A DNA stretch of 32,963 bases from ARK-14 sp002899805 (GCA_039793985.1 JBAMMC010000026.1:1-32963), one strand, 5' to 3'; counted from the first letter of the stretch, positions 24,018 to 32,066 are shown. The notes: a model not told the origin generated them from the letters alone. Program-made: numbers and translations.

Positions 24018-25363
24018 CGCTTTCTAGCTAAATAGGAGAGGATCGTCCCAATTATGCTCAGCGTGACGTATATCTCTAGGCTCACGAATATGCTGGACTC
24101 GATCGAAGAAATCAGGCTCTCCACTGAAATTATCACCGAAGTGCTGAGGGCCTGCCCAAAGTACCTCATTGTAGCGAGGAAGGCTAGAGAAGATGCATAA
24201 GCTTCCCTGGGAGTCAGAGATACTACGGCTGTCGTATTTGGAGATGCGAACAACGCGAAGCCTATTCCGAGCAATGCGAGGGATGCATAGAGGAGAGAGA
24301 TCCTGTTTATGGAGATCACAGGTATTAAGGAGAAGATCCCATATGCAATGATCCCCATACCGATTGTGGCTATCATCGAGGGATCTACCTTCTCCGCCAT
24401 GAATCCGGCAACTGGAGATAGCGCAGCTTGTATGACTGGCTGGATCGTTAGGACCATGCCTGCTTCGAATGGGGTCATGCCCTTCATGTTTTCAAGGTAG
24501 AGGCTCAGGAGCACGGTGAGGGCAAAGGTAGCACTGTAGTTGAGCATCGCTGCGGAATAAGACATCACGAGCCTCGGTCTCAGGAGAGCAGGGTGGATGA
24601 GCGCTCCTCTCCTCTTCTCGAAAAGCAGCAGAGCTATGAAAGCGGCGGTCCCGAGAGCTACCAGTCCCGCTCCAGCAACTGGAATCGCCATGAGAGAAGT
24701 GCCTGTGGCTATTAGAGCGGTTGAAGCTAAAAACACGGCGCTCTCCGGAGCTTTGGGAGGATTCATGGATCCTCTTCCAATATCCACCGATCTGAGAGCC
24801 AGTGAAAGGCTCAGTGCGGAAATGATGAGTGAGAACAGAAATATCGATCTCCAACCCAAGAAGGACGTCAGGGCTCCTCCGAGCATTGGACCGAGGCTGA
24901 GACCCACGTACACTGCCATGGTATTTATTCCGATCACTCTCCCCCTCATGTTAGGGGGGAAAGCTTCTGAGAGGAGAGAAACGGCAACTGAAGTGACGAA
25001 GGCTCCGCTTATACCTTGAAAAGCTCTCGTCAGGAGGAGGAGATGGAAATCGTTGGATGGAACCAGGATCAAGGCGGAGGATGCTACGAACATGAGGAGA
25101 CCAAGTAAATAAACTCTCCCCCTACCCCACCAGTCCCCAATCCTCCCAGCTATCAGAACAGATGCAGCCAATGGGATCAGGAAAGAATTGTTGACCCAGT
25201 TTGCCTTCGAGATGGAAATGCTCACGCTCTCTGCTATGGCTGGAAGTGCTACACTCACACTGCTGGAGAGAAATGGAACCAGAGAGCTCGCGAGAGTCGT
25301 TGAGAGGAGCAAGATCCAGGGTCTTTTGCTCAGGGCGATCCCCCTATGTGACTCTTCCCTCAC
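24014..25363 (-). CDS. MFS transporter, EmrB/QacA (DHA2)-like
   Basis: A 449-residue permease with about twelve to fourteen hydrophobic segments. Residues about 45-90 carry ANWVNNSFLIPLAASVLI and the loop GRIGDWWGRGRVYLLG (motif A), and later GLSLGPMLGGALTSFLGWRSIF (motif C), a pattern of drug:H+ antiporters in the EmrB/QacA group. The actual substrate is unknown. The start is a GTG at 25363 with only a weak AGGAT upstream; the AT-rich ATATTAAAAG 12-20 bases upstream leaves room for a leaderless transcript. It converges on tdk, the two stops sharing CTAG. Between it and acoA is a 195-base AT-rich region. Confidence 0.88.
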   Translation of the reverse strand: MREESHRGIALSKRPWILLLSTTLASSLVPFLSSSVSVALPAIAESVSISISKANWVNNSFLIPLAASVLIAGRIGDWWGRGRVYLLGLLMFVASSALILVPSNDFHLLLLTRAFQGISGAFVTSVAVSLLSEAFPPNMRGRVIGINTMAVYVGLSLGPMLGGALTSFLGWRSIFLFSLIISALSLSLALRSVDIGRGSMNPPKAPESAVFLASTALIATGTSLMAIPVAGAGLVALGTAAFIALLLFEKRRGALIHPALLRPRLVMSYSAAMLNYSATFALTVLLSLYLENMKGMTPFEAGMVLTIQPVIQAALSPVAGFMAEKVDPSMIATIGMGIIAYGIFSLIPVISINRISLLYASLALLGIGFALFASPNTTAVVSLTPREAYASSLAFLATMRYFGQALSTSVIISVESLISSIESSIFVSLEIYVTLSIIGTILSYLARKR

Positions 25364-25501
25364 AGATCCTGTCTTTTAATATTATCGGATATGATGGAAG
25401 CGATACTTTTGAAGCTCTCGGGTTCGTTTTTATCCTATATCGATTTATTCCTGTAAAATTTTTATCGAAAAAGTGGAAAATTTATTTTATTTTTTAAATT
25501 T

Positions 25502-25531
25502 TTTTAAAAGGAAAAGTTTATCGTTATAAAG
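25502..25531 (+). promoter_or_regulatory. Promoter region of the aco-like operon
   Basis: The gap 25364-25558 is strongly AT-rich from 25459 onward. Two TATA-like candidates are visible, TTTTAAAAGG near 25502-25511 and TTATAAAG near 25524-25531. The first gives a leader of about 25 nucleotides with GGTGGG at 25550-25555 before the TTG. I see no RNA gene here. Confidence 0.45.
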
Positions 25532-25558
25532 ATCATAATATAGGAAAATGGTGGGAAC

Positions 25559-26566
25559 TTGTCCAGAGAGGTGATTCCAAAGGAGAAACTTCTTTGGATG
25601 TACGAGATGATGGTGAAGATAAGGAGGAGCGAGGAGGAGGCTTCGAAGCACTTCGCTCAGGGGAAGATCCCTGGATTCGTGCACCTCTACATAGGGGAGG
25701 AGGCCGTAGCAGTGGGGGCAATGGCGAACCTGAGGGATGATGATGTCATCACGAGCACGCACAGAGGTCACGGGCACTTCATAGCTAAAGGTGGTTCCCT
25801 GAAGGAGATGTGGGCCGAGCTATACGGAAAGAGGACGGGCGTATGCAAAGGAAAGGGGGGTTCAATGCACATAGCCGATTTGAGGAAGGGCGAGCTAGGG
25901 GCAAATGGAATAGTTGGAGGGGGAATTCCCCATGCCGTTGGAGCTGGGCTCGCATTCAAGCTCTCCAAGTCGGATAGGGTAGCTGTTGCCTTCTTCGGAG
26001 ACGGTGCTTCGAACCAGCAGAACTTCCACGAGGGGCTCAATCTAGCTTCTATATGGAGGCTTCCCGTTGTATTCATATGTGAGAACAACCTCTACCAGAT
26101 ATCGCTCCCATATTCAAAGCAGCAGGCGATCAGGAGCGTTGCAGAGAGAGGCTCCGCGTATGGAGTCCCCGGAGTTGAAGTCGATGGTCAGGATGTACTT
26201 GCAGTTTACGAAGTCGTAAAGGAGGCTGTGGAAAGGGCTAGGAAGGGAGAGGGACCGACCCTCATAGAAGCGAAGACTTATAGGTATATGGGCCACTTCG
26301 AGGGGGATCCCCAGGTGTACAGGAAGAAGGAAGAAGTGGAGTGGTGGAGGAAGAACAAGGATCCCATAGAGTTGTTCAAGAAGAAGCTACTCGATATGGG
26401 AATTTCGGAGGAGGAGCTCAGGGCTATAGATGCTAAGGTCGAGGAGGAAGTGAAGGATGCGGTGAAGTTCGCTGAGGAGAGCCCGTATCCGGAATCCAAG
26501 GAGCTATACGAGGATGTTTTCTCCACCCCGACGAAGGGGGTGCTGGTGTGGGAGTGGGAGGTGTAG
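25559..26566 (+). CDS. acoA: 2-oxoacid / acetoin dehydrogenase E1 component, alpha subunit
   Basis: A 335-residue thiamine diphosphate-dependent subunit. The ThDP-Mg motif runs from GDG at 147-149 to the Asn of ENN near 177, with the HRGHGH loop at 68-73 and GKGGSMH at 98-104. These fit both pyruvate dehydrogenase E1 alpha and acetoin dehydrogenase AcoA; the cluster partners, especially AcoX, favour an aco-type role. The alpha-beta tetramer decarboxylates or cleaves the substrate and transfers the acyl group to a lipoyl arm. The start is TTG with GGTGGG upstream. It is the first of seven genes on the plus strand with short spacing. Confidence 0.88.
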   Translation: MSREVIPKEKLLWMYEMMVKIRRSEEEASKHFAQGKIPGFVHLYIGEEAVAVGAMANLRDDDVITSTHRGHGHFIAKGGSLKEMWAELYGKRTGVCKGKGGSMHIADLRKGELGANGIVGGGIPHAVGAGLAFKLSKSDRVAVAFFGDGASNQQNFHEGLNLASIWRLPVVFICENNLYQISLPYSKQQAIRSVAERGSAYGVPGVEVDGQDVLAVYEVVKEAVERARKGEGPTLIEAKTYRYMGHFEGDPQVYRKKEEVEWWRKNKDPIELFKKKLLDMGISEEELRAIDAKVEEEVKDAVKFAEESPYPESKELYEDVFSTPTKGVLVWEWEV

Positions 26567-26579
26567 GAGGTGAAACGCA

Positions 26580-27560
26580 ATGGGTGAGAGGATCATAACA
26601 TTCGCAGAGGCCCTGAACGAAGCGCTCGACCAGATGATGGCGAAGGATGAGAAAGTAATCGTGATGGGAGAGGATGTTGGGGTATACGGGGGAGTGTTCG
26701 GAGTCACCAAGGGGCTGCTGGAGAAGTATGGTCCGGAGAGAGTGAGGGATACTCCGATCGCTGAGAGCGGCTTCATAGGAGCTGGAGTTGGAGCTGCGGC
26801 TGTTGGATACAGGCCCGTCGTCGAGTTGATGTTCATAGACTTCCTTGGCGTCGCATTCGACCAGATATACAACCAAGCTGCGAAGATGAGGTACATGTTC
26901 GGGGGAAGGGCTAAGATACCCATGGTCCTGAGGACTCCTGCTGGTGCTGGTTTCAGCGCAGCTGCGCAACACAGCCAGTCCCTCCATGCCATATTCATAC
27001 ACGTTCCTGGGCTCAAGGTCGTGATGCCCTCGACTCCCTTCGATGCGAAAGGACTCCTGATATCGAGCATAAAGGATGATGATCCTGTCGTGTTCATAGA
27101 GCACAAGGGTCTATACGGCATCAAGGGACCTGTGCCTAAGGAGGAGTACGAGGTTCCCCTCGGAGTAGCTGATGTGAAAAAGAAGGGGAAGGATGTCACG
27201 ATCGTTGCTACAGCCGCGATGGTTCACAAGTCCCTCAAGGTTGCCGAGAAGCTCTCCAAGGAGGGTATAGACGTCGAGGTCGTGGATCCGAGGACCCTGA
27301 AGCCCCTCGACGTTGATACAATTCTGAGCTCAATAAAGAAGACGGGGAGGTTAGTTGTAGCGGACGAAGGTTACCCGAGGTGCGGATTTGCCACGGACAT
27401 AGCTGCAATCGCAGCGAGCATGGCATTCAAGAGCCTGAAGGCCCCAGTGAAGTTGGTTACCCCTCCCGACACTCCCGTCCCGTTCAGCCCTGCTCTCGAA
27501 TCCGAGTGGATCCCGAGCGAGAAAGATATAGAGAAGGCGGTGAGAAAGATATTGGAGTGA
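26580..27560 (+). CDS. acoB: 2-oxoacid / acetoin dehydrogenase E1 component, beta subunit
   Basis: A 326-residue partner of E1 alpha. Family marks: TFAEALNEALDQ at the start, GEDVGVYGGVFGVTKGL with the ThDP-activating Glu near 31, RDTPIAESGFIGAGVGAA, ELMFIDF and the central QHSQSLH. The C-terminal transketolase domain ends in the VVDPRTLKPLD and DEGYPRCGFA segments. The length is normal. GGAGGTGA precedes the ATG, which lies 13 bases after the acoA stop, so the two subunits are made together. Confidence 0.92.
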   Translation: MGERIITFAEALNEALDQMMAKDEKVIVMGEDVGVYGGVFGVTKGLLEKYGPERVRDTPIAESGFIGAGVGAAAVGYRPVVELMFIDFLGVAFDQIYNQAAKMRYMFGGRAKIPMVLRTPAGAGFSAAAQHSQSLHAIFIHVPGLKVVMPSTPFDAKGLLISSIKDDDPVVFIEHKGLYGIKGPVPKEEYEVPLGVADVKKKGKDVTIVATAAMVHKSLKVAEKLSKEGIDVEVVDPRTLKPLDVDTILSSIKKTGRLVVADEGYPRCGFATDIAAIAASMAFKSLKAPVKLVTPPDTPVPFSPALESEWIPSEKDIEKAVRKILE

Positions 27561-27566
27561 TGGAAA

Positions 27567-27878
27567 ATGACCGAAAAGATGAAAGCTGCCTTCATATTCA
27601 TAGCCCCTAGGGCCGATAGCGATAAAGATAGAGCTGTTGTGTCGACTCCTTCCGTTGAACTTGAGGTCTACGGAGTGGGGAGTTACGGTGAAGCCGTGGA
27701 GTTGGCAAAGAGGTTGGTGGAGAGGGGGATCTCAGTGATAGAGCTCTGCGGCGGCTTCGGGAACAGGGGCGCTGCCCTCGTCTCTGAAGCTGTCGCTGGG
27801 AGGGCTAGAGTTGGAGTGGTAAGGTTCGACCTCCATCCCGCCCTAGGCGGGAGGAGCGGGGACGAACTCTTCAAATAA
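27567..27878 (+). CDS. DUF6506-family small protein
   Basis: A 103-residue protein of unknown function resembling the DUF6506 family: AFIFIAPRAD at the start, SYGEAVELAKRLVERGI, the conserved IELCGGFGNRGAALVSEAV and the closing GVVRFDLHPALGGRSGDELF. The alternation of strands and helices and the Cys-Gly-Gly-Phe-Gly loop suggest a compact alpha/beta fold. It starts six bases after acoB; a second in-frame ATG is four codons later. Position between the E1 subunits and the lipoyl protein suggests a role with the complex, but nothing in the sequence shows what it is. A run of seven T follows the stop. Confidence 0.8.
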   Translation: MTEKMKAAFIFIAPRADSDKDRAVVSTPSVELEVYGVGSYGEAVELAKRLVERGISVIELCGGFGNRGAALVSEAVAGRARVGVVRFDLHPALGGRSGDELFK

Positions 27879-27885
27879 TTTTTTT
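27879..27885 (+). terminator. T-run inside the aco-like operon
   Basis: Seven consecutive T residues directly follow the DUF6506 stop codon. T-runs of this kind can terminate archaeal transcription; here it may attenuate expression of the four downstream genes. No convincing promoter is visible between it and the lipoyl gene. Confidence 0.35.
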
Positions 27886-27924
27886 CCAAGCTTTGCTCAT
27901 ATACAGTTTGAATGGTGATCTTGT

Positions 27925-28167
27925 TTGGTGGAAGTGAACGTCGTAATGCCCAAATTGGGCTTGACCATGAGAACGGGTACAATTGTCTCCTGGCTGAAGA
28001 AGGAGGGAGATCCTGTAAAGAAGGATGAGCCTCTAGCCACAATAGAGACGGAGAAGATAAGTGGCGAGGTCAAGGCTCCGGATGACGGGGTACTCAAGAA
28101 GATATTGAAGAGAGAGGGGGAGGAAGTCCCCGTGGGGGAGGTAATCGCCATAATAGAGAAGAAGTGA
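27925..28167 (+). CDS. Free-standing lipoyl-domain protein
   Basis: An 80-residue protein consisting of one biotinyl/lipoyl domain and nothing else. PKLGLTMRTGTIVSWLKKEGD forms the first half; the lipoyl-lysine is K44 in ETEKISGEV, followed by the mirror half APDDGVLKKI and VPVGEVIAIIEKK. In ordinary pyruvate or acetoin dehydrogenase this domain is the N-terminus of E2; here it is a separate gene, six bases before an E2 core without a lipoyl domain. It would work as a diffusible swinging arm between E1, E2 and E3. The start is TTG with GGTGATC four bases upstream. Biotin attachment is less likely given the ETEK context and the E1/E2 neighbours. Confidence 0.9.
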   Translation: MVEVNVVMPKLGLTMRTGTIVSWLKKEGDPVKKDEPLATIETEKISGEVKAPDDGVLKKILKREGEEVPVGEVIAIIEKK

Positions 28168-28173
28168 GCTCAA

Positions 28174-29004
28174 ATGGGAGAGGTTGGTTCAGAGGAGCTG
28201 AAGTTCATCCTGGAGCAGTACGACGTACAGGAAGAAGAAGTAAAAGCGAAGTACGGAAAGTTCGACAGGGAGAGCCTGGAGAAGTTCATTGCTGAGACAT
28301 TCCTCCCGAAGGTGAAGGAGAAGAAGAAGTTCATTGGTCTGAGGAAGACCATAGCACAGAACCTCTACAAGAGCTATAGCCAAGCAGTACATGTTACCCT
28401 CAACATGGAGGTATCGATGGAGGAGCTCTTGGGTCTGAGGGAGAAGTTGAAAGGCGAGAGAAAGGAAGCGCCTTCTATTACGATGATGATTGGGAAATGT
28501 GTGGCTTCGGCACTCAAGGATTTCCCCACCTTCAATGCAACTTTCGATGGTAGCGAGATCACGATATATGAAGATGTGAACTTAGCTTTCGCTGTAGACT
28601 CACCGTTGGGACTCTTCACTCCAGTCGTGAGGAAGGTGGATAAGAGGGACATATTCGAGCTCAACAGCGAGTTCGAGGCTGTAGCGGAGAGGGCGAGGAA
28701 GGGAATGCTCAAGGAGAAGGATATAGTTGGGGGAACTTTCACCATTACTAATCTCGGGATGCTGGGGGTGAGCACTTTCAATCCGATAATAAATCCACCC
28801 CAGGTCGCTATACTAGGGGTCAACACAACTTTCGAGAAGCCTGTGAAAGGCGAGGGAGGAGGAATCGCTTGGAAGAAGTTCAGCTTCCTCTCCCTCACGT
28901 TCGACCACAGGATAAACGACGGTGCCCCAGCAGCGAGGTTCCTCGGCAGAATAAAGCACTACATCGAGAACCCAGCAGAGGTGAAGTGGAGCGGAGAGAA
29001 GTGA
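28174..29004 (+). CDS. acoC: 2-oxoacid / acetoin dehydrogenase E2 catalytic core, no lipoyl domain
   Basis: A 276-residue acyltransferase. Residues about 5-42 look like a degenerate peripheral subunit-binding domain (FILEQYDVQEEEVKAKYGKF, then ESLEKFIAE) lacking the usual GTGPxGRI. Residues about 50-276 are the catalytic domain, beginning FIGLRKTIAQNLYKSYSQAVH and ending with the active-site HRINDGAPAARFL, in which H245 and D249 match HxxxDG. It transfers the acyl group from lipoamide to CoA and forms the trimeric building block of the core. The usual N-terminal lipoyl domain is absent and encoded just upstream. The gene lies six bases downstream of the lipoyl gene. Confidence 0.92.
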   Translation: MGEVGSEELKFILEQYDVQEEEVKAKYGKFDRESLEKFIAETFLPKVKEKKKFIGLRKTIAQNLYKSYSQAVHVTLNMEVSMEELLGLREKLKGERKEAPSITMMIGKCVASALKDFPTFNATFDGSEITIYEDVNLAFAVDSPLGLFTPVVRKVDKRDIFELNSEFEAVAERARKGMLKEKDIVGGTFTITNLGMLGVSTFNPIINPPQVAILGVNTTFEKPVKGEGGGIAWKKFSFLSLTFDHRINDGAPAARFLGRIKHYIENPAEVKWSGEK

Positions 29005-29014
29005 TTACAAGAGG

Positions 29015-29359
29015 TTGTTGGTAGAGACTGGAATTGGTATAGACCAGCACGGACAGAACCCGACGAAGGCAGCGGTTAAAGCGGTTAAGGATGCGATTTC
29101 CAGGGTCTGCATCCCCTACCTCATGGAGAGAGGCAAGGAGTTCGCTGTTTACGTTGAGATCGGAGTTCCGCACAGCAGTGCAGTTGAGAAGGAAGAGATT
29201 GCGAAAGCTCTCCCTGGAGGAGAGTGCTACAGATTGCTGGGAGTGGAAGTCAGGGAGGGAGGTTTGAGCACCAGGTGCATCAAGTCCGAGGATCTTGGGG
29301 ACAGAGGAGATGAAATGATCATAGCCGTCGCAGCGATAACGGTCCTGGTGAGGGAATAG
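29015..29359 (+). CDS. Lin0512-family protein
   Basis: A 114-residue protein that fits the Lin0512 family, named for a Listeria gene: ETGIGIDQHGQNPTKAAVKAVKDAISR at the start, a central VEIGVPHSSAVEKEEIAKALPGG, and the ending DLGDRGDEMIIAVAAITVLV. The function is unknown. The paired Asp-Gln-His and the Gly-Asp-Arg-Gly-Asp-Glu loops suggest a metal or phosphate site, which is inference. Family members occur beside acetoin dehydrogenase genes. The start is TTG at 29015 (or the next TTG), ten bases after the E2 stop, with an AGAGG immediately before it and GTGAT nine bases upstream. acoX begins two bases after its stop. Confidence 0.8.
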   Translation: MLVETGIGIDQHGQNPTKAAVKAVKDAISRVCIPYLMERGKEFAVYVEIGVPHSSAVEKEEIAKALPGGECYRLLGVEVREGGLSTRCIKSEDLGDRGDEMIIAVAAITVLVRE

Positions 29360-29361
29360 CT

Positions 29362-30393
29362 TTGGGGAAGCCTGTTGGGCTCATAGCCAACCCTGCTTCT
29401 GGAAGGGATATAAGGAGGCTGGTGGCGCACGCCAGCGTCATAGACAATGTTGAGAAGGCCAACATGGTCAGGAGGATAATCGCAACTCTCGATGCTATGG
29501 GAGTGGAGGAGATGCTGGTCATGCCCGAGACCTTCGGTATAGCAGAGAGGGCCCTCTCTCTCCTTCCTCAAAAGCCGAGAATGAGGGTGGAGTTCTTGGA
29601 GATGCACGTCAATGGGGACTGGACGGATACTCTCAGAGCATCGGAGATGATGAAAGGGAACGTAAGCGCGATGATAAGCATAGGAGGGGATGGAACGAAC
29701 AGAGTCATAGCGAAGAGCGAAATAGATGAGCCGCTCTTGCCGATTTCGACCGGAACAAACAACGTCTTTCCGTTCATGATTGAAGCCACAATAGCTGCTT
29801 TAGCGGTCGGGGCCGTAGCCCTCGGGGCAGCAGACCCCAATAGGGTATCATTCAGATCGAAGAGGGTTGAAATACTGAGGGATGGAAAGCTTGAGGATAT
29901 AGCGCTAGTTGAGGCGAGCGCAACGCTGCACCAGTTCGTGGGGTCGAGAGCTGTTTGGAGGATGGAGCTCGTGAGAGAGATAGTTGCCTCGGTGTGCGCT
30001 CCATATAACATAGGGCTCAGCTCAATACCTGGGAGCTTCTTCGAAATTGGGGAGAGAGATGATGGAGGGGCTTACGTTTCAGTTGGCGAAGAGGGAGAAG
30101 AAGTCATTGCTCCAATAGCTCCGGGAGCCCTGAAGAGCGTGAAGGTAAGGGAGAGGAAGAGGTTGAGAGAGGGAGAAAGTGTCGTTATGGAGACTTCCCC
30201 CTCCGTATTGGCCTTCGATGGGGAGAGGGAGATGGTCGTGAAAGAGGGGGAGAAAATAGAGGCCAGAGTAGTGAGGAAAGGTCCGAGGGTCATAGAGTAT
30301 AGAGAGGCGATAAGGGAAGGGGTCAGGAATGGACTGTTGTCTCCGAAGTTCTCTTACCATGCAGATCCTTCTCTAAAAATGAATATACATTGA
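29362..30393 (+). CDS. acoX: AcoX-like ATP-NAD kinase-fold protein
   Basis: A 343-residue protein of the COG3199/AcoX family. It opens with GLIANPASGRDIRR, carries the NAD kinase-type GGDGTN at 108-113 and PISTGTNNVFP around 126-136, and has a beta-rich C-terminal half. AcoX is encoded with acetoin dehydrogenase genes in bacteria; its biochemical role is not established, though kinase activity on a small metabolite is plausible from the fold. The TTG start has GGTGAGG eight bases upstream and follows the Lin0512 gene by two bases. The last 17 residues extend beyond the usual family end and overlap the convergent membrane-protein gene for 71 bases. Confidence 0.88.
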   Translation: MGKPVGLIANPASGRDIRRLVAHASVIDNVEKANMVRRIIATLDAMGVEEMLVMPETFGIAERALSLLPQKPRMRVEFLEMHVNGDWTDTLRASEMMKGNVSAMISIGGDGTNRVIAKSEIDEPLLPISTGTNNVFPFMIEATIAALAVGAVALGAADPNRVSFRSKRVEILRDGKLEDIALVEASATLHQFVGSRAVWRMELVREIVASVCAPYNIGLSSIPGSFFEIGERDDGGAYVSVGEEGEEVIAPIAPGALKSVKVRERKRLREGESVVMETSPSVLAFDGEREMVVKEGEKIEARVVRKGPRVIEYREAIREGVRNGLLSPKFSYHADPSLKMNIH

Positions 30394-30952
30394 GGTAAGC
30401 ACTGACAGCAGTGAGAGACATCACTATAACTGGGGGAAATATGGAGAGGAGAGGTGAAAGAAGGGGCAGAGCTGGTCCCTGGAATATTTGGACGGGGCTC
30501 GTTATCAGAATCCCCGCTGAAGTCACGCTTCCCAAATCTGAAGGTATTTCCCTCATCGCTTCTCCCACGAGAACGAGCCTGGAGAGGTAAGCGAGAGCTG
30601 AAACAGAAGGGAAAGCTAGAGAGAGGGCGAAGGATACCCTCATTAATATTGGTTTAGATTCTCTTTTGAAAGATTGCAGGATCAATAGAGATCCAAGGAT
30701 GAGGGAGGCTAGCGCGACTGCGAGGAGGGGGATGGAGAGGAGGGATGCTCTTTCCAGGGCGTCTACATATATTGGAGTTCCGTAGAGGTAGACATTGTAC
30801 CGGAGAAGAGAGATGCTCCCCTCTATTGGACCCTTCAGCTCGTAGATCGGAAGAATCAGAGAAAGCAGGAGAAGGATCCCGTATAAGTCCAGGGAGACCC
30901 CTGCTAAGAGCCTCCAGATCCTCAGCGACTCAGGAGAACTGAACTTTTCCAA
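30323..30952 (-). CDS. Polytopic membrane protein of unknown function
   Basis: A 209-residue protein with four to five hydrophobic segments (about 15-37, 72-93, 105-125, 142-165 and 165-190) and a loop between the first two rich in Tyr and Gly. I do not recognise a family. The start is TTG 30952 with GGTGAGGTGGG immediately upstream, overlapping the end of the signal peptidase gene by 23 bases, so the two are probably translated together. Its final 23 codons are antisense to the end of acoX. It may assist the signal peptidase or the surface protein made from the same unit; this rests only on position. Confidence 0.7.
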   Translation of the reverse strand: MEKFSSPESLRIWRLLAGVSLDLYGILLLLSLILPIYELKGPIEGSISLLRYNVYLYGTPIYVDALERASLLSIPLLAVALASLILGSLLILQSFKRESKPILMRVSFALSLAFPSVSALAYLSRLVLVGEAMREIPSDLGSVTSAGILITSPVQIFQGPALPLLSPLLSIFPPVIVMSLTAVSAYLNVYSFLEKDLHGKRTSETTVHS

Positions 30953-32066
30953 CCCACCTCACCGTTTGGTTTCTATATTCGTAGAAGACTTCAACATATG
31001 CGTAGTTGTATTTAGGAGTTATCGTCTCTCTGAGGATGCCCATTGGGGGCAGCATAGTTTCATTTAAGAGGATTAGCTTCTCTACCATGAGGGGGGAGCC
31101 GTAATAAGCAGTCGAGTTCATGTAATAAACAGTGGAGTTCATTATGCGAAGAGGAACTGGGTTTCTGTTCTCTATGAGCAGTGTGGAGTTCTCTATTGTG
31201 AGCTCCGGCTCCAACCAAGCTATTGTCAGGGGATAGCTTCCTACCAGCTCCCCCTTATCTGTCTGCAAGGTCAAGTTTACGAGGAAGTAAGTGGTTCCCG
31301 ACATGTAAAAGCCCTGGAGGAGGTCGCTTGGGAGGGCGATTTCGAGGGACGTTCCGTTCAATATGATTCCTTCACAGGGCGAAGAGAGTGAAGATGTCCC
31401 CACGGAACAGGAGAGGAGCCTCAGAAGGCTCAAGTTATGAGTGGAATAGCTTATCATCACCGCCGTCTTGTTCTCAGTGAGTACAGCAGATCTGAGGAAT
31501 ATCTGCGGAGCGCTTATTTCAGCTGCCCTTCCAGGGGACTGAAGAATCACTAAAACAAATGTCAGCATTAGCGCCAGCAGCACCATTATGTAGAGGAAAG
31601 CTTCGAGGGAGAATTCGGAGAGTAGGGATCGCTTCAAGTTCCTCAGATCGACATAGGAGAGAGAAATGGATATCATGAGGAGAGAGATCCAGAGCCATGC
31701 TGGTATCGAGAGTAAAACTCTGTACTCGACTTCGCTCGGCCTCACGGGAGGATCGGGGATAGGGTTGAAGTCTCCCTTCGTGATTACAGTGCTCTCGTTT
31801 ATGCTCATTACTCTGTGGATTATGCAGTGGAAGGCTGAGGGGCAGTATATGACTACATCGCCGGGCGAATAGCTCACTAACTTCGTTGTAGCTGAGATGA
31901 CCATGTCCGCGGGCTTCAAAGAAGGATACATGGAGAAGCCCCACACTATGTTGAGAGAGAGGGGGAAAGGGAAGAAGTGGGGACCCACTGTGATAAGAAC
32001 TATGAAGAGGGAGGCTGCGATGAGGAGGAGCTGCCTTCTTTCCGAGTGTTTACCTGAGCCTCCCAT
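30930..32066 (-). CDS. Archaeal signal peptidase I with large extracellular extension
   Basis: A 378-residue membrane protease of the S26B (SipW/Sec11-like) type. After a first membrane segment (14-30) comes GFSMYPSLKPADMVI with catalytic Ser45, then IIHRV with His84 and TKGDF with Asp99, the Ser-His-Asp set of archaeal and ER signal peptidases. Two further membrane segments lie at about 122-138 and 155-175. Residues 178-378 are predicted to lie outside the cell and carry many Asn-X-Ser/Thr sites (NKT, NLS, NGT, NST, NET, NQT) and two Cys. Ordinary archaeal signal peptidases end after the second or third membrane segment. The gene sits 21 bases downstream of a secreted protein, which may be its substrate. 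Confidence 0.87.
   Translation of the reverse strand: MGGSGKHSERRQLLLIAASLFIVLITVGPHFFPFPLSLNIVWGFSMYPSLKPADMVISATTKLVSYSPGDVVIYCPSAFHCIIHRVMSINESTVITKGDFNPIPDPPVRPSEVEYRVLLSIPAWLWISLLMISISLSYVDLRNLKRSLLSEFSLEAFLYIMVLLALMLTFVLVILQSPGRAAEISAPQIFLRSAVLTENKTAVMISYSTHNLSLLRLLSCSVGTSSLSSPCEGIILNGTSLEIALPSDLLQGFYMSGTTYFLVNLTLQTDKGELVGSYPLTIAWLEPELTIENSTLLIENRNPVPLRIMNSTVYYMNSTAYYGSPLMVEKLILLNETMLPPMGILRETITPKYNYAYVEVFYEYRNQTVRWVGKVQFS

Noticed and set aside
26433..27199. Minus-strand open frames of over 200 codons opposite acoB
   Set aside because: They are antisense to the E1 beta gene with no family features; such shadows are frequent in this purine-biased genome.
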